64,000 bases of DNA, taken from Gp13-AA77 sp035949375 (GTDB taxonomy: Bacteria > Acidobacteriota > Terriglobia > UBA7540). The DNA is taken from positions 1 through 64,000 of the forward strand of contig DASZIG010000120.1 of assembly GCA_035949375.1 (NCBI GenBank), written 5' to 3'. Of this stretch, positions 8,446 through 16,689 are shown in pieces; positions within the stretch are counted from its first letter, which is position 1; every line of letters begins with the position of its first letter. Below the pieces are notes generated by a model. That model searched no databases and had not been told where the DNA came from. It saw nothing but the letters and a program-made list of their open reading frames with translations. The position numbers and the translations under genes were made by a program.

Positions 8446-8793
8446 GTGGAGCACCAGAGGTTCGAGGGTGAGCGCACCTTGATGCGCATTCACGTCGGCG
8501 AGTCGGATCGGTGGCAGCACAAACCGCTCTACCAGTCGATTGTGGAACTCTGCCGGCGCGAAGGCTTCTCCGGCGTGACCGTGCTGCGCGGGGTGGGTGG
8601 CTATGGCTCGTCGAGCCGCTACCACACGGAGAACATTTTGCGCCTTTCGCAGGATCTGCCGGTCGTCATCGAGGTCGTGGAAGACGCCGAGCGCATCGAG
8701 CGCATCCTGCCCCGGCTCGACGAAATGGTGGGCGGGGGACTTATCACCCTGGAAAAAGTCCGGGTGATTCTATACCGGTCCGGGAAGAAATAA
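8446..8793 (+). CDS. DUF190 family protein
   Basis: A 115-aa protein of the DUF190 family, a PII-like ferredoxin-fold family often encoded beside crcB. The conserved part runs from LMRIHVGESDRW to GGLITLEKVRVILY. It begins with GTG, preceded by ACGGAGG that overlaps the crcB stop region. It should therefore be on the riboswitch-controlled transcript. A signalling or accessory role in fluoride resistance is inferred from context only. Confidence 0.85.
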   Translation: MEHQRFEGERTLMRIHVGESDRWQHKPLYQSIVELCRREGFSGVTVLRGVGGYGSSSRYHTENILRLSQDLPVVIEVVEDAERIERILPRLDEMVGGGLITLEKVRVILYRSGKK

Positions 8794-8850
8794 CGGGAGC
8801 CTTGCTCCAACCCCGCGGAGCTTAAACCCGGAGCCGGCAGGTCGGCAATC

Positions 8851-10632
8851 ATGAAACTCAGTTCGATTGCACCAGGCGCACCGGAGGCGGACGCGCAGGC
8901 CGACGTCGCGTGCTCGCCGGCCCTCAGCCTCGAGGCGGACGGTGTGTCGCGCCTGGCAGAGTTGGCCAGGCTCCTCGACGCCGAGCGCGTCCGCGATGAG
9001 GCGTTCGACCTTGCCGGGCAAGTGGCGGGAGGGCGCTTCTACGTGGCCTGCGTCGGTCAGTTCAAGCGCGGGAAGTCAACCCTGATCAACGCGCTGATTG
9101 GCGAACGAGTCCTGCCAGTCGGAGTCACTCCGGTGACCGCGGTGCCCACCGTCATCCGATACGGAGAGTGCCTCGGGGCCCGCGTCCGGCTGCGCGACGA
9201 TTCCTGGCGCGACATGGCGCCGGCAGATCTTGACCTCTACGTCTCGGAGGAGCAGAACCCCGGGAACATGAAGGGGGTGGTTGGCCTGGAAGTATTTGCG
9301 CCGAGCCCTCTGCTTGAACGCGGTCTGTGTCTCGTGGACACGCCCGGCCTGGGTTCCGTGTTCACTGAGAACAGCGCAGCCACCGTCGCCTTTGTCCCCC
9401 GCGTCGATGCCGCGCTCGTGGTGCTCGGAGCGGATCCGCCGCTAGCCGGCGAAGAGTTGGCTTTGATTGAGGCCATCGCTCCGCGCGTTCGGGATCTGCT
9501 GGTGGTGCTCAACAAAGCGGACCGGACTACCGACGGCGAGCGCTCCGCCGCAGCTCGCTTCGCCCGCGAGCTGCTCGAAAGGCGCTTGGGCGGGCCCGCG
9601 GGTCCCATCTTCGAAGTCAGCGCCGCAGAACGGCTGCAGGAAAGGGGGCCGGAGCGCGACTGGCAGGGCTTGAACGAAGCGCTGCTGCGACTTGGGACGG
9701 ACTCCGGACATCAACTGGTGAGTGCGGCCTGCGCGCGCGGCATCAAGCGCCTCGGCGAACAGTTGCTCGGGATCATCAGCGCGGAGCGCGAGGCCCTCCG
9801 GCGGCCGATCGAGGAGTCGGCGCGCCGGATGGCAGAGCTGAAGGATACTGTCTCTCGGGCTGAACGGTCGCTCGTCGAACTCGGGTTTCGCCTGATGGCC
9901 GAGCAGCAGCGAATCGGCGGCGTCTTCGCCGCGCGGCATCGGGCGTTTCTCGGGTCCGTACTGCCGCGGGCGATGGACGAGTTTCGGGGCGCTGCGCCTC
10001 ACGGCTTCGGCCCCTCCTACCGTCGCCGCTTGATGCGCGAGGCCCAGGAGATCGCGCGCCGTCACATCGCGCCCTGGCTCCGCACCGAGCAGGAGCACGC
10101 CGAACGGGAATACAGGCAAGCCACCGTGCGCTTCGTCGATCTCGGCAACGAGCTGCTGGAGAGGCTGGCCGAGAGCGACATGACGGAGCTCGCTGCTGTG
10201 CCTCATGCGCTCGACGCGGAAGACGGCTTCCGCGTGAAATCTCGCTTTTCGTTCGCAGAGCTGATCGAACTGGCCCAGCCTGCCTCGCCCTTGCGCTGGC
10301 TGGCGGACGTGGCCTTGGGCCTGACGGGTGCGCACCGCGTGATTGAGCGCGACGCCCGGCGATTTCTTGAACGCTTGCTCGATACCAATACGGCGCGGAT
10401 CCAGAGCGATATTCTCAATCGCCTCGAGGAAAGCCGGAACCGCCTGGAGCGCGACCTGCGCCGCCTGCTGCGCGAAGTCGTGCGTATTGCGGAGAGGGCG
10501 CTGACGCAGGCGCGGCAGGCACAGCAGGCCGGAACCGCCGCCGTATCGGAGGCCATTGGGCGCTTGGACGGTCTGGAACGCGAGATCCGGGCCCTGCGGC
10601 CAGGGCCAAAATCGGGGGAAACGCTTGCCTAA
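8851..10632 (+). CDS. Dynamin-like GTPase
   Basis: A 593-aa bacterial dynamin-like protein. The G1 P-loop GQFKRGKSTLINAL begins near residue 69, with a G2 threonine in the VTPVTAVPT segment. G3 DTPGLGS is near 163 and G4 NKAD near 221. The C-terminal half is long and helical, and may contain a short hydrophobic paddle around residues 470-490 (ASPLRWLADVALGLTG). Such proteins remodel or repair membranes. It starts a run of three same-strand genes and overlaps the next gene at its stop codon, suggesting the products work together. Confidence 0.88.
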   Translation: MKLSSIAPGAPEADAQADVACSPALSLEADGVSRLAELARLLDAERVRDEAFDLAGQVAGGRFYVACVGQFKRGKSTLINALIGERVLPVGVTPVTAVPTVIRYGECLGARVRLRDDSWRDMAPADLDLYVSEEQNPGNMKGVVGLEVFAPSPLLERGLCLVDTPGLGSVFTENSAATVAFVPRVDAALVVLGADPPLAGEELALIEAIAPRVRDLLVVLNKADRTTDGERSAAARFARELLERRLGGPAGPIFEVSAAERLQERGPERDWQGLNEALLRLGTDSGHQLVSAACARGIKRLGEQLLGIISAEREALRRPIEESARRMAELKDTVSRAERSLVELGFRLMAEQQRIGGVFAARHRAFLGSVLPRAMDEFRGAAPHGFGPSYRRRLMREAQEIARRHIAPWLRTEQEHAEREYRQATVRFVDLGNELLERLAESDMTELAAVPHALDAEDGFRVKSRFSFAELIELAQPASPLRWLADVALGLTGAHRVIERDARRFLERLLDTNTARIQSDILNRLEESRNRLERDLRRLLREVVRIAERALTQARQAQQAGTAAVSEAIGRLDGLEREIRALRPGPKSGETLA

Positions 10633-11137
10633 GCAGACGGGCGCGAACGTCGAGCCGGCTCTGCCGGGCACACTCTCCACCTCGCACGCTCGCGCCTTGA
10701 GCGCCCACTTCAAGACGGTGGAGGAGTACCTGCGCGTGGTGGAATCGTCCCTCGGCGGCTTCGAGGGCGTGTTCCATGCATCCCCGGCCGAAGTCCCCGC
10801 TGCGCAGCGGGCCAGGATTCGCGCGCTGAGCGCAGAGATCATCGAGGGGCTGCGACGAATCAGGGATGAGCTCGGCCTTCAGCCGATCGAAACTTCGTCC
10901 GTCGGCATCATGAGGGCCTATCTCAGCGAACTTTGGGTGTCGCTCGCGGAGACGCGCGGCCGCCACCTCGGCGGATACGGTAAGGTGCCTCCCGAACTTG
11001 CGGCGTACCTGGATCGCCGGGTCGACGAGCTTGAGTTGCTGGTGAACGAGATTCGGGCGATCACCGAGGAAGCTGGCAGAGCCGGCGGCAAAGCAGAGGG
11101 CGAGACGTCACGGGCGTCACGCCGGATTCCAGGGTGA
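10625..11137 (+). CDS. Helical protein A of the dynamin locus
   Basis: I do not know a named family for this 170-aa, mostly alpha-helical soluble protein. I chose the TTG start at 10625, which overlaps the GTPase stop and has GGGGGAAA upstream. Residues from about 110 on (SELWVSLAETRGRHLGGYG, then a long acidic helix) resemble the C-terminal half of the next gene product. The two are therefore probably paralogues. Coupled translation with the GTPase suggests a partner or regulator; this is inference. Confidence 0.62.
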   Translation: MPKQTGANVEPALPGTLSTSHARALSAHFKTVEEYLRVVESSLGGFEGVFHASPAEVPAAQRARIRALSAEIIEGLRRIRDELGLQPIETSSVGIMRAYLSELWVSLAETRGRHLGGYGKVPPELAAYLDRRVDELELLVNEIRAITEEAGRAGGKAEGETSRASRRIPG

Positions 11138-11141
11138 CCCG

Positions 11142-11579
11142 ATGGCCCTCGACGAACTGCACGAGCGCCGGCTGGCGACGGTGATCAGTCTTTTCGAGGA
11201 CGCCCTCGACCGCATCGAACTTTTGCTGGAAGGGGTCGAGCAGCGCAAGGGATCTGACGGCGAGCCACAGCCCGACCCCAGCGAGATCCGTAACATCCGG
11301 CTGGCCGGCGGCCGCATCCGTGAGCGCTTGCGGGCAGCCGCCGAACGCTTCGAGGTGAAGCGGATCCAGCCCCGGTGGCGTCAGAAGCTGGCTGCTGAAC
11401 TTTCCACGCTCTGGGTCATGCTGGAGAACGCCGCGCCCCGGCGCATGAAGGGCTATGGCCGCGAGTTCGCGCCCCAGGATCGAGCGGACTGGGAAGCCCT
11501 GATCCGGGATCTTCTGCGCGATGTCGAGAGCATGCGGCGGGCCGGAGCGCCGGAAAAAACACCCTCTGAGTTACACTGA
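11142..11579 (+). CDS. Helical protein B of the dynamin locus
   Basis: A 145-aa helical protein starting 4 bp after the previous gene stops. Its segment STLWVMLENAAPRRMKGYG aligns with the SELWVSLAETRGRHLGGYG segment of its neighbour, followed in both by a helix of about 25 residues. The shared core and order point to tandem duplication and divergence. No membrane segment or enzyme motif is visible. purN follows after 58 bp. Function unknown; association with the dynamin-like GTPase is inferred from spacing. Confidence 0.62.
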   Translation: MALDELHERRLATVISLFEDALDRIELLLEGVEQRKGSDGEPQPDPSEIRNIRLAGGRIRERLRAAAERFEVKRIQPRWRQKLAAELSTLWVMLENAAPRRMKGYGREFAPQDRADWEALIRDLLRDVESMRRAGAPEKTPSELH

Positions 11580-11637
11580 TCTGGGCCGCCAGGGCGACAC
11601 TGACGGTCGCGAATCTGTTTCGGACGGGTCGGACGCG

Positions 11638-12246
11638 ATGAAGAACTTGGGAATCTTGCTCTCAGGGCGCGGCTCGAATTTCGAAGCCATCGCGCGCAAC
11701 GTGCTTTCGGGCGCGATCCCGGCGCGCATCGCGGTGGTAATCAGCAATCGCGAAGGCGCGCCCGGTCTCGATCGTGCCCGTGCCCTCGGATTCGAGGTCC
11801 GCTCGCTGCCTTCCAGGGGCAGGGAGCGCGACGCTTATGACCGCGAGCTCGTGGCTGTGTTGCAGAGCTTCGCAGTGGACATCGTGTGCCTCGCCGGGTT
11901 CATGCGGATGCTCAGCCCCGGTTTCATCCGCGCTTTTCCCGGCCGCATTCTGAACATCCACCCCGCGCTGCTTCCGGCTTTTCCCGGCCTTGAGGCCCAG
12001 AAACAGGCGCTCGATTACGGGGTAAAGTTCACGGGTTGCACCGTGCACCTGGTCGATGAGGGCGTGGATACAGGGCCCATCGTGCGCCAGGCGGTCGTTC
12101 CAGTGCTGGATGACGACACGCTGGAAACTCTGTCGGCGCGCATTCTGACGGAGGAGCACCGGATCTATTCTGAAGCGATCCGGCTCGCGGTGGAGGATCA
12201 GATTCGAATCGAGGGCCGGCGGGTGCTGCAGAATGTTGCTCCATGA
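11638..12246 (+). CDS. purN: Phosphoribosylglycinamide formyltransferase
   Basis: A 202-aa GAR transformylase of purine synthesis that uses 10-formyltetrahydrofolate. It begins MKNLGILLSGRGSNFEAI. It has the catalytic asparagine-histidine segment ILNIHPALLPAFPG and the downstream FTGCTVHLVDEGVDTGPI motif. The frame is open upstream to 11521, but the ATG at 11638 fits the family start. It stands apart from other purine genes except apt at 42262. Confidence 0.93.
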   Translation: MKNLGILLSGRGSNFEAIARNVLSGAIPARIAVVISNREGAPGLDRARALGFEVRSLPSRGRERDAYDRELVAVLQSFAVDIVCLAGFMRMLSPGFIRAFPGRILNIHPALLPAFPGLEAQKQALDYGVKFTGCTVHLVDEGVDTGPIVRQAVVPVLDDDTLETLSARILTEEHRIYSEAIRLAVEDQIRIEGRRVLQNVAP

Positions 12247-12309
12247 CCTGCGCTGCATGACTCGAGTGCTGCACAAGCTATTTCGCGCACGAAAAACCAG
12301 AAGAAGCCG

Positions 12310-13554
12310 ATGACTATCGACGAACAACTCGCCTACTTGACCAAGGGCGCCGAGGAAACGATCCGCACCGAGGAACTGTGCGCGAAGCTCGAGCGCTCGG
12401 CGCAAACGGGCAACCGCCTGCGCGTCAAAGCCGGCTTTGATCCCACGGCGCCGGATATCCACCTCGGGCACACGGTCCTGATTCGCAAACTGAAACACTT
12501 TCAGGATCTCGGGCACACCGTGATCTTCCTGATCGGGGATTTCACGGGCTTGATTGGCGATCCTTCCGGGCGAAACGTCACCCGTCCTCCCATGACGCCC
12601 GAAGAGATCGCCGCCAACGCCGAAACGTACAAAAAACAGGTCTTCAAGATTCTCGACGCCAAAAAGACAGTGGTTGATTTCAACAGCCGCTGGCTCGACA
12701 AGCTCGGCAGCCGCGATTGGGTCACCCTTTGTTCGAAGTACACGGTGGCGCGCATGCTCGAGCGTGACGACTTCGCCAAGCGCATCAAGGAGCACCAGGC
12801 GCTCGCCATGCACGAACTGATCTATCCGCTGGCCATGGGTTACGACTCGGTGGCGCTCCAGGCGGACGTGGAACTGGGCGGCACCGACCAGAAATTCAAT
12901 CTCCTGGTGGGGCGTACGCTGCAACACGAGTACGGGCAGGAGCCGCAGGTGATCATGACCATGCCGATTCTGGAGGGCCTGGACGGCGTGCAGAAGATGT
13001 CGAAGTCGCTCGGGAATTATGTGGGTATCAACGAGACGCCGGCGGAGATGTTCGGCAAGCTCATGTCGATTTCTGACGAGATGATGTGGCGCTACTACCT
13101 GCTGCTGACCGACATGACGCCTGCCGAGATCGATGAATTACGCGGCGCGGTGGCCTCGGGAAAGCAGCATCCCATGCAAGTGAAAAAAGCACTCGCTCGA
13201 CGAATCGTTGCGGACTTCGACGGCGAAGACGCGGCCGAGAGGGCGCAACAGGGCTTTGAAATCCAACATCAACAGCGAGGTATTTCCTCGGAGAGCCTGA
13301 CGGTGCATGCACCCTATCCAGGAGAGGAGCCACGGAAACTTTTCAGAATCCTGGCAGACCTGCAGATCTGCGGTTCCAATTCCGAAGCGCAACGGAAGAT
13401 CAAGGAAGGAGCGGTCTACATTGCAGTGGGGGACTTGGCGCAGCCGGAGTGGCAGCGCATCACTGATCCGGCGTGGGTGCTTGACCCCAAACAGCACCCG
13501 ATGGCGGTCTTACGCGTCGGACGCGAACGCCATCAGATCGCTTTTGGTCCATAA
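12310..13554 (+). CDS. tyrS: Tyrosyl-tRNA synthetase
   Basis: A 414-aa class I aminoacyl-tRNA synthetase. The HIGH-type motif is HLGH at residues 51-54, and KMSKS lies near residue 230. The C-terminal part (about 340-414) is an S4-like RNA-binding domain with the segment CGSNSEAQRKIKEGAVYI. Length and motif spacing fit the TyrRS form whose HIGH motif is HLGH. No T-box leader was recognised in the 63 bp upstream. Confidence 0.94.
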   Translation: MTIDEQLAYLTKGAEETIRTEELCAKLERSAQTGNRLRVKAGFDPTAPDIHLGHTVLIRKLKHFQDLGHTVIFLIGDFTGLIGDPSGRNVTRPPMTPEEIAANAETYKKQVFKILDAKKTVVDFNSRWLDKLGSRDWVTLCSKYTVARMLERDDFAKRIKEHQALAMHELIYPLAMGYDSVALQADVELGGTDQKFNLLVGRTLQHEYGQEPQVIMTMPILEGLDGVQKMSKSLGNYVGINETPAEMFGKLMSISDEMMWRYYLLLTDMTPAEIDELRGAVASGKQHPMQVKKALARRIVADFDGEDAAERAQQGFEIQHQQRGISSESLTVHAPYPGEEPRKLFRILADLQICGSNSEAQRKIKEGAVYIAVGDLAQPEWQRITDPAWVLDPKQHPMAVLRVGRERHQIAFGP

Positions 13555-13589
13555 GGCCGCAAGGGTTGCATCGCAGGCTGGCGACCGCG

Positions 13590-13838
13590 CTAAGGCCGTT
13601 GCACAAGGCCAAGCCGTTCTTCGACCCGGTCAACCCGGTGGGAAAGGTCGCTGATCTGGGTGTGGAATTCGAGACGCATCTCGGCAAAACCCTGCTTCAT
13701 CTCGGCGCGTAGGGCGTCGATTTTGGCATTGAACTCGTTACGAAACGACTCCAGCTGGCGGTGGTTGAAGTAGAACCCCAGAATATATCCTGCGACGATC
13801 ACGGCAGTAGGCATCCATAGCTGTGACTGCGTATTCAT
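13590..13838 (-). CDS. Small membrane coiled-coil protein
   Basis: An 82-aa protein with one membrane segment at about residues 9-24, followed by a heptad-rich coiled coil to the end (LRAEMKQGFAEMRLEF, then ISDLSHRVDRVEERLG). It resembles many small bacterial membrane proteins of unknown role. It converges with tyrS. The upstream gene on the other strand is the phosphatase at 13975. Function unknown. Confidence 0.55.
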   Translation of the reverse strand: MNTQSQLWMPTAVIVAGYILGFYFNHRQLESFRNEFNAKIDALRAEMKQGFAEMRLEFHTQISDLSHRVDRVEERLGLVQRP

Positions 13839-13974
13839 AGCTGCCCTGCACTATAACAGTCCAAGCTCTACTTCCGCAACGTTGGCGGCTGCACTACGGC
13901 GAAATTCTGTGCCCAAAACGGATATCTCTCATCCAATATTGGAGCCACGATTGAAGCGATGGAGGGTGAGCATC

Positions 13975-14961
13975 ATGGCGGATATTGCCGTTAGTTTTCT
14001 GCATGAGCAACTCCTCGACCGCCGTCAGAGGCTGACGTCGGCCGTCACGTGGGCGCCCGACGAACGTCATCTGAGGCAACTCCTCAGCGATGTGGACGCC
14101 GCTCTGGCAAGGATGGATCAGGGCACGTTTGGGATCTGCGATGTGTGTCACGAGCCGGTGGAGGCCTCGCGCCTGATGGCTGATCCCCTGGTGCGCTACT
14201 GCCTCGATCACCTTACGGCCGCCGAGCGTTCGGCGCTGGAGTACGACTTGCAGGCAGCGGCTGGCCTGCAACGCGGATTGCTGCCTCCCGCAGAGACCCG
14301 TCACGATGGCTGGCAGGTGGCGCATCAGTATCGCCCGCTCGGCCCCGTGAGCGGGGATTATTGCGACCTGGCGGTCGACGAGGCTCCCGAGCGCGCTCTC
14401 TTCTTCTTCCTGGGAGACGTTTCCGGCAAAGGCGTGGCCGCTTCCATGCTGACCGCGCAACTGCACGCCATTTTCGGAAGCCTGGTCGCCCGGCGGCTGG
14501 GCGTGGCTCCCCTCATGACCGAGGCCGGCCACATTTTTGGCCGCAGTTCGCTGTCGCCGTTCTTCGCAACGCTGGTGGGCGGCCGCGTGGGTGCGGGTGG
14601 CCGGCTGGAGATCGCAAACGCCGGACACTGCCCGCCCTTGCTGCTGCGCGGGCAAGAGGTCTCGCGGCTGGAAGCTTCGGGGGTTCCCCTGGGGATGTTT
14701 GCGAACGGCGACTATCGAGCGGAGCAGTTGCAGCTTGACCCGGGCGACGTTCTGCTGATCTACACAGATGGCCTCACCGAGGCTCGCGACGCCCAGGACG
14801 AGGAGTATGGAGAGGAGCGCGTGATCGATTCGATTCGGCGGGCCTCCCATTCGAACGCCCGCGACGTTGTCAACGCTTCGCTTGCAGGCCTGGAGCAATT
14901 CCTCGGCGGTTCGGCGCCGTCTGACGATCTCACAGTGATGGCGATTCGCCGGAGCAACTGA
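13975..14961 (+). CDS. DksA-type zinc finger fused to RsbU/SpoIIE phosphatase
   Basis: A 328-aa protein. Residues 1-90 look like a DksA/TraR-type module with C55-x2-C58-x17-C76-x2-H79, the DksA spacing with the last cysteine replaced by histidine. Residues 95-328 form a PP2C-like SpoIIE/RsbU phosphatase with the metal ligands in SGDYCDL, FLGDVSGKGV and SDDLTVM. RsbU proteins dephosphorylate anti-anti-sigma factors. No anti-sigma kinase or antagonist gene is nearby. The ATG at 13975 is preceded by GGAGGGTGAG; the frame is open to 13882. Confidence 0.85.
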   Translation: MADIAVSFLHEQLLDRRQRLTSAVTWAPDERHLRQLLSDVDAALARMDQGTFGICDVCHEPVEASRLMADPLVRYCLDHLTAAERSALEYDLQAAAGLQRGLLPPAETRHDGWQVAHQYRPLGPVSGDYCDLAVDEAPERALFFFLGDVSGKGVAASMLTAQLHAIFGSLVARRLGVAPLMTEAGHIFGRSSLSPFFATLVGGRVGAGGRLEIANAGHCPPLLLRGQEVSRLEASGVPLGMFANGDYRAEQLQLDPGDVLLIYTDGLTEARDAQDEEYGEERVIDSIRRASHSNARDVVNASLAGLEQFLGGSAPSDDLTVMAIRRSN

Positions 14962-14975
14962 GCTACCAGCCAAAC

Positions 14976-15911
14976 TCAGGGCGGCGGATCCTTGGTAACG
15001 GGCGCGGAATGCGATCGCCTCTGCCGTGCGACCGCCAGAACGCGTGCGTCCTCGGCGATGAGAACGGCCTCGACAACTGCGTCGTGCACGTCCTGCCGCT
15101 TGGCGCCTTCCGCGAGCAACTTCTCGGCGATTCGAAGAGTTTGCGCGGCCGTGTCGAGCGTCTGGGGCGCGACGTCAGCGGCCCCGGCGGCGCGCGCCAC
15201 GGCGAGGGCGCGGCGCGCTTCGTCGAAAAGCAGCGGCTCGGGCGGGTTCTTCGCGTCAGAGGCGTTGTTCGCGGTCACCTCAGAGCCGATCGGGGATTGG
15301 AGCACTTCACATTCTGCCTGCGTCAGAGGAATATTCACCGCGTTACCCGGCGCCAGGTCCGCCTCAAAGACCACCGCAGAGCTTGGCTGGCTGACCGCAA
15401 AGTAGGGTTCGGCGGTCACAATCAGGCCGAATCGTGGTTGCTTGAATTTGGTGTCGAGATGGCCCTCACTGCCCGCGAGTTCCACCTCACCCAGGTTCGT
15501 AGTCCTGCCGTCCGGGGTTACGGCCCAAAGCGTGTAGGTCAGGTACTGCGCGCCCAGCCGCGAAGCCGCAGGAAGACTCGTGAAAAGCGCGCGGATTTTC
15601 CACGCGGACTTGAAGGGCTCAATCTCAGCCTGGCCGGCGGCGCCGGACACGAGCGGCGTGTACCGAAAGGCGATCGCGGTCGGGCCGGAAAGACTGCTGA
15701 AATCCATGATCCGGACGCGCTGGGATCGGGTTGGGGGCGGGCTCTCTTGGGCGCCTGTCGCGAGCCCTGTTGCAGGCCCCACCTCGGGCAACGATTGCGC
15801 CTGTCCCAATGGTGCGGCCGGAGCCGGATCGAGACACCACGCGCTCGTGATCGCGGCGGCGAGCGCCAGGGCCCTGCAGGCTTGGCCTGCTATGGCGGAC
15901 GGGAAGCGCAT
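14976..15911 (-). CDS. Secreted protein of unknown function
   Basis: A 311-aa protein with an N-terminal signal peptide (hydrophobic ALALAAAITSAWC near residues 14-26). A beta-rich central region (about 65-200) follows. The C-terminal helical alanine-rich region (about 230-300) has two similar helices containing EARRALAVARAAG and LIAEDARVLAVARQR. I do not recognise the central domain. The helical part resembles DUF4398-like regions of envelope proteins. Its ATG overlaps the stop of the upstream gene by one base, so the two are coupled. Confidence 0.6.
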   Translation of the reverse strand: MRFPSAIAGQACRALALAAAITSAWCLDPAPAAPLGQAQSLPEVGPATGLATGAQESPPPTRSQRVRIMDFSSLSGPTAIAFRYTPLVSGAAGQAEIEPFKSAWKIRALFTSLPAASRLGAQYLTYTLWAVTPDGRTTNLGEVELAGSEGHLDTKFKQPRFGLIVTAEPYFAVSQPSSAVVFEADLAPGNAVNIPLTQAECEVLQSPIGSEVTANNASDAKNPPEPLLFDEARRALAVARAAGAADVAPQTLDTAAQTLRIAEKLLAEGAKRQDVHDAVVEAVLIAEDARVLAVARQRRSHSAPVTKDPPP

Positions 15912-16309
15912 TACTGAGACGACGCCGGCGGAGGGATGGTAAGGTTTAGAACGATGATCGCATTATCGTCGAGGGAACTCGCATGACGCACAACCGACGC
16001 CTGACCCTTATAGTTGGCCTGGACCTTGTAGTCGTCGGCCGGCTTCAGATCCGTGAATTGGTATCGTCCGCCGGTCTCGGTGTAAATGCCCAAAGTCTTA
16101 CCGGTCGCTTCGTCCGTGAGTTCCACCGTCGCCCCGACGATGGGATTGTTTGAGCCGTCGAGCACCTCGCCTTGTACCGTCTTGGTCGGCGGCGCCTTCT
16201 TCCGGGCGGCGGCCGAAAGCGGCAAAACGCCGAGCAGCATCAGACAGACGGCGGCACGTACGAGACGTGCCAGACCAGATTCCCCGCCCGGACCCACAAG
16301 ACACCGCAT
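15911..16309 (-). CDS. Exported carboxypeptidase-regulatory-like domain protein
   Basis: A small exported protein of 132 aa if the ATG at 16309 is used. The frame is open to an ATG at 16363, but that start would overlap the LysW-like gene by 32 bp. A signal peptide (AAVCLMLLGVLPLSAAA) precedes a single CarboxypepD_reg-like beta-sandwich. That domain begins VQGEVLDGSNNPIVGATVEL and contains TETGGRYQFTDL. The same fold forms the N-terminus of the large TonB-dependent receptors at 57712-64000. A surface or periplasmic binding role is likely; start uncertain. Confidence 0.7.
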   Translation of the reverse strand: MRCLVGPGGESGLARLVRAAVCLMLLGVLPLSAAARKKAPPTKTVQGEVLDGSNNPIVGATVELTDEATGKTLGIYTETGGRYQFTDLKPADDYKVQANYKGQASVVRHASSLDDNAIIVLNLTIPPPASSQ

Positions 16310-16331
16310 GCGGACAGGCCCGTCGCAGGCG

Positions 16332-16505
16332 CTACCAGTCTTCCTCTTCCTCTTCATCCTCATCGAGAACCACCCGCAATTCCAGGGGATTGGAACTCAC
16401 CACCTCGAGCTCCGCGCCACACTCATGGCAATCGAGCTTCTCCCCCTCTTCAACCTCGTCGTCTTCCATGTCGATCACAGCGTCGCATTCCGGACAATGG
16501 GCCAT
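16332..16505 (-). CDS. LysW-like zinc-ribbon mini-protein
   Basis: A 57-aa protein below common length cut-offs, starting MAHCPECDAVIDMED. It has two CxxC knuckles (C4-x2-C7 and CHEC), a conserved ELEVVSSNPLEL strand and a very acidic C-terminus ending EEEEEDW. This is the layout of LysW, the amino-group carrier protein of the alpha-aminoadipate lysine and arginine pathways. LysW normally ends EDWGE, with the terminal glutamate carrying the substrate. Here the stop follows the tryptophan. No lysX, lysZ or lysJ gene is nearby, so it may have another role. Confidence 0.75.
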   Translation of the reverse strand: MAHCPECDAVIDMEDDEVEEGEKLDCHECGAELEVVSSNPLELRVVLDEDEEEEEDW

Positions 16506-16689
16506 GGCACACCCCAGTAAATCGAGACTTGAGCTCCCGAGAAAAGTCTATTCATTCAGCGCCGGGATGTCCAGTCGCCCCTTGGCGCTTGCACGAGACG
16601 GCGGCGAAAGACCGCGCTTCGTCCTTGACGCCTGTCAAGAGCTTATGCTAGGGTCAGCCTCACTGAAACCAAGGAGCCGGGCTCGGAGC

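Noticed and set aside
7836..8489. Minus-strand open frame across the fluoride riboswitch and crcB
   Set aside because: Antisense to a confirmed aptamer and channel gene; composition is not protein-like.
9442..10842. Long minus-strand open frame (466 codons) opposite the dynamin-like GTPase gene
   Set aside because: High-GC shadow of the real gene. The translation has no recognisable domain, while the plus strand has all four GTPase motifs.
11662..12927. Long minus-strand open frame opposite purN and tyrS
   Set aside because: Spans two clear plus-strand genes and their gap; translation has no family features.
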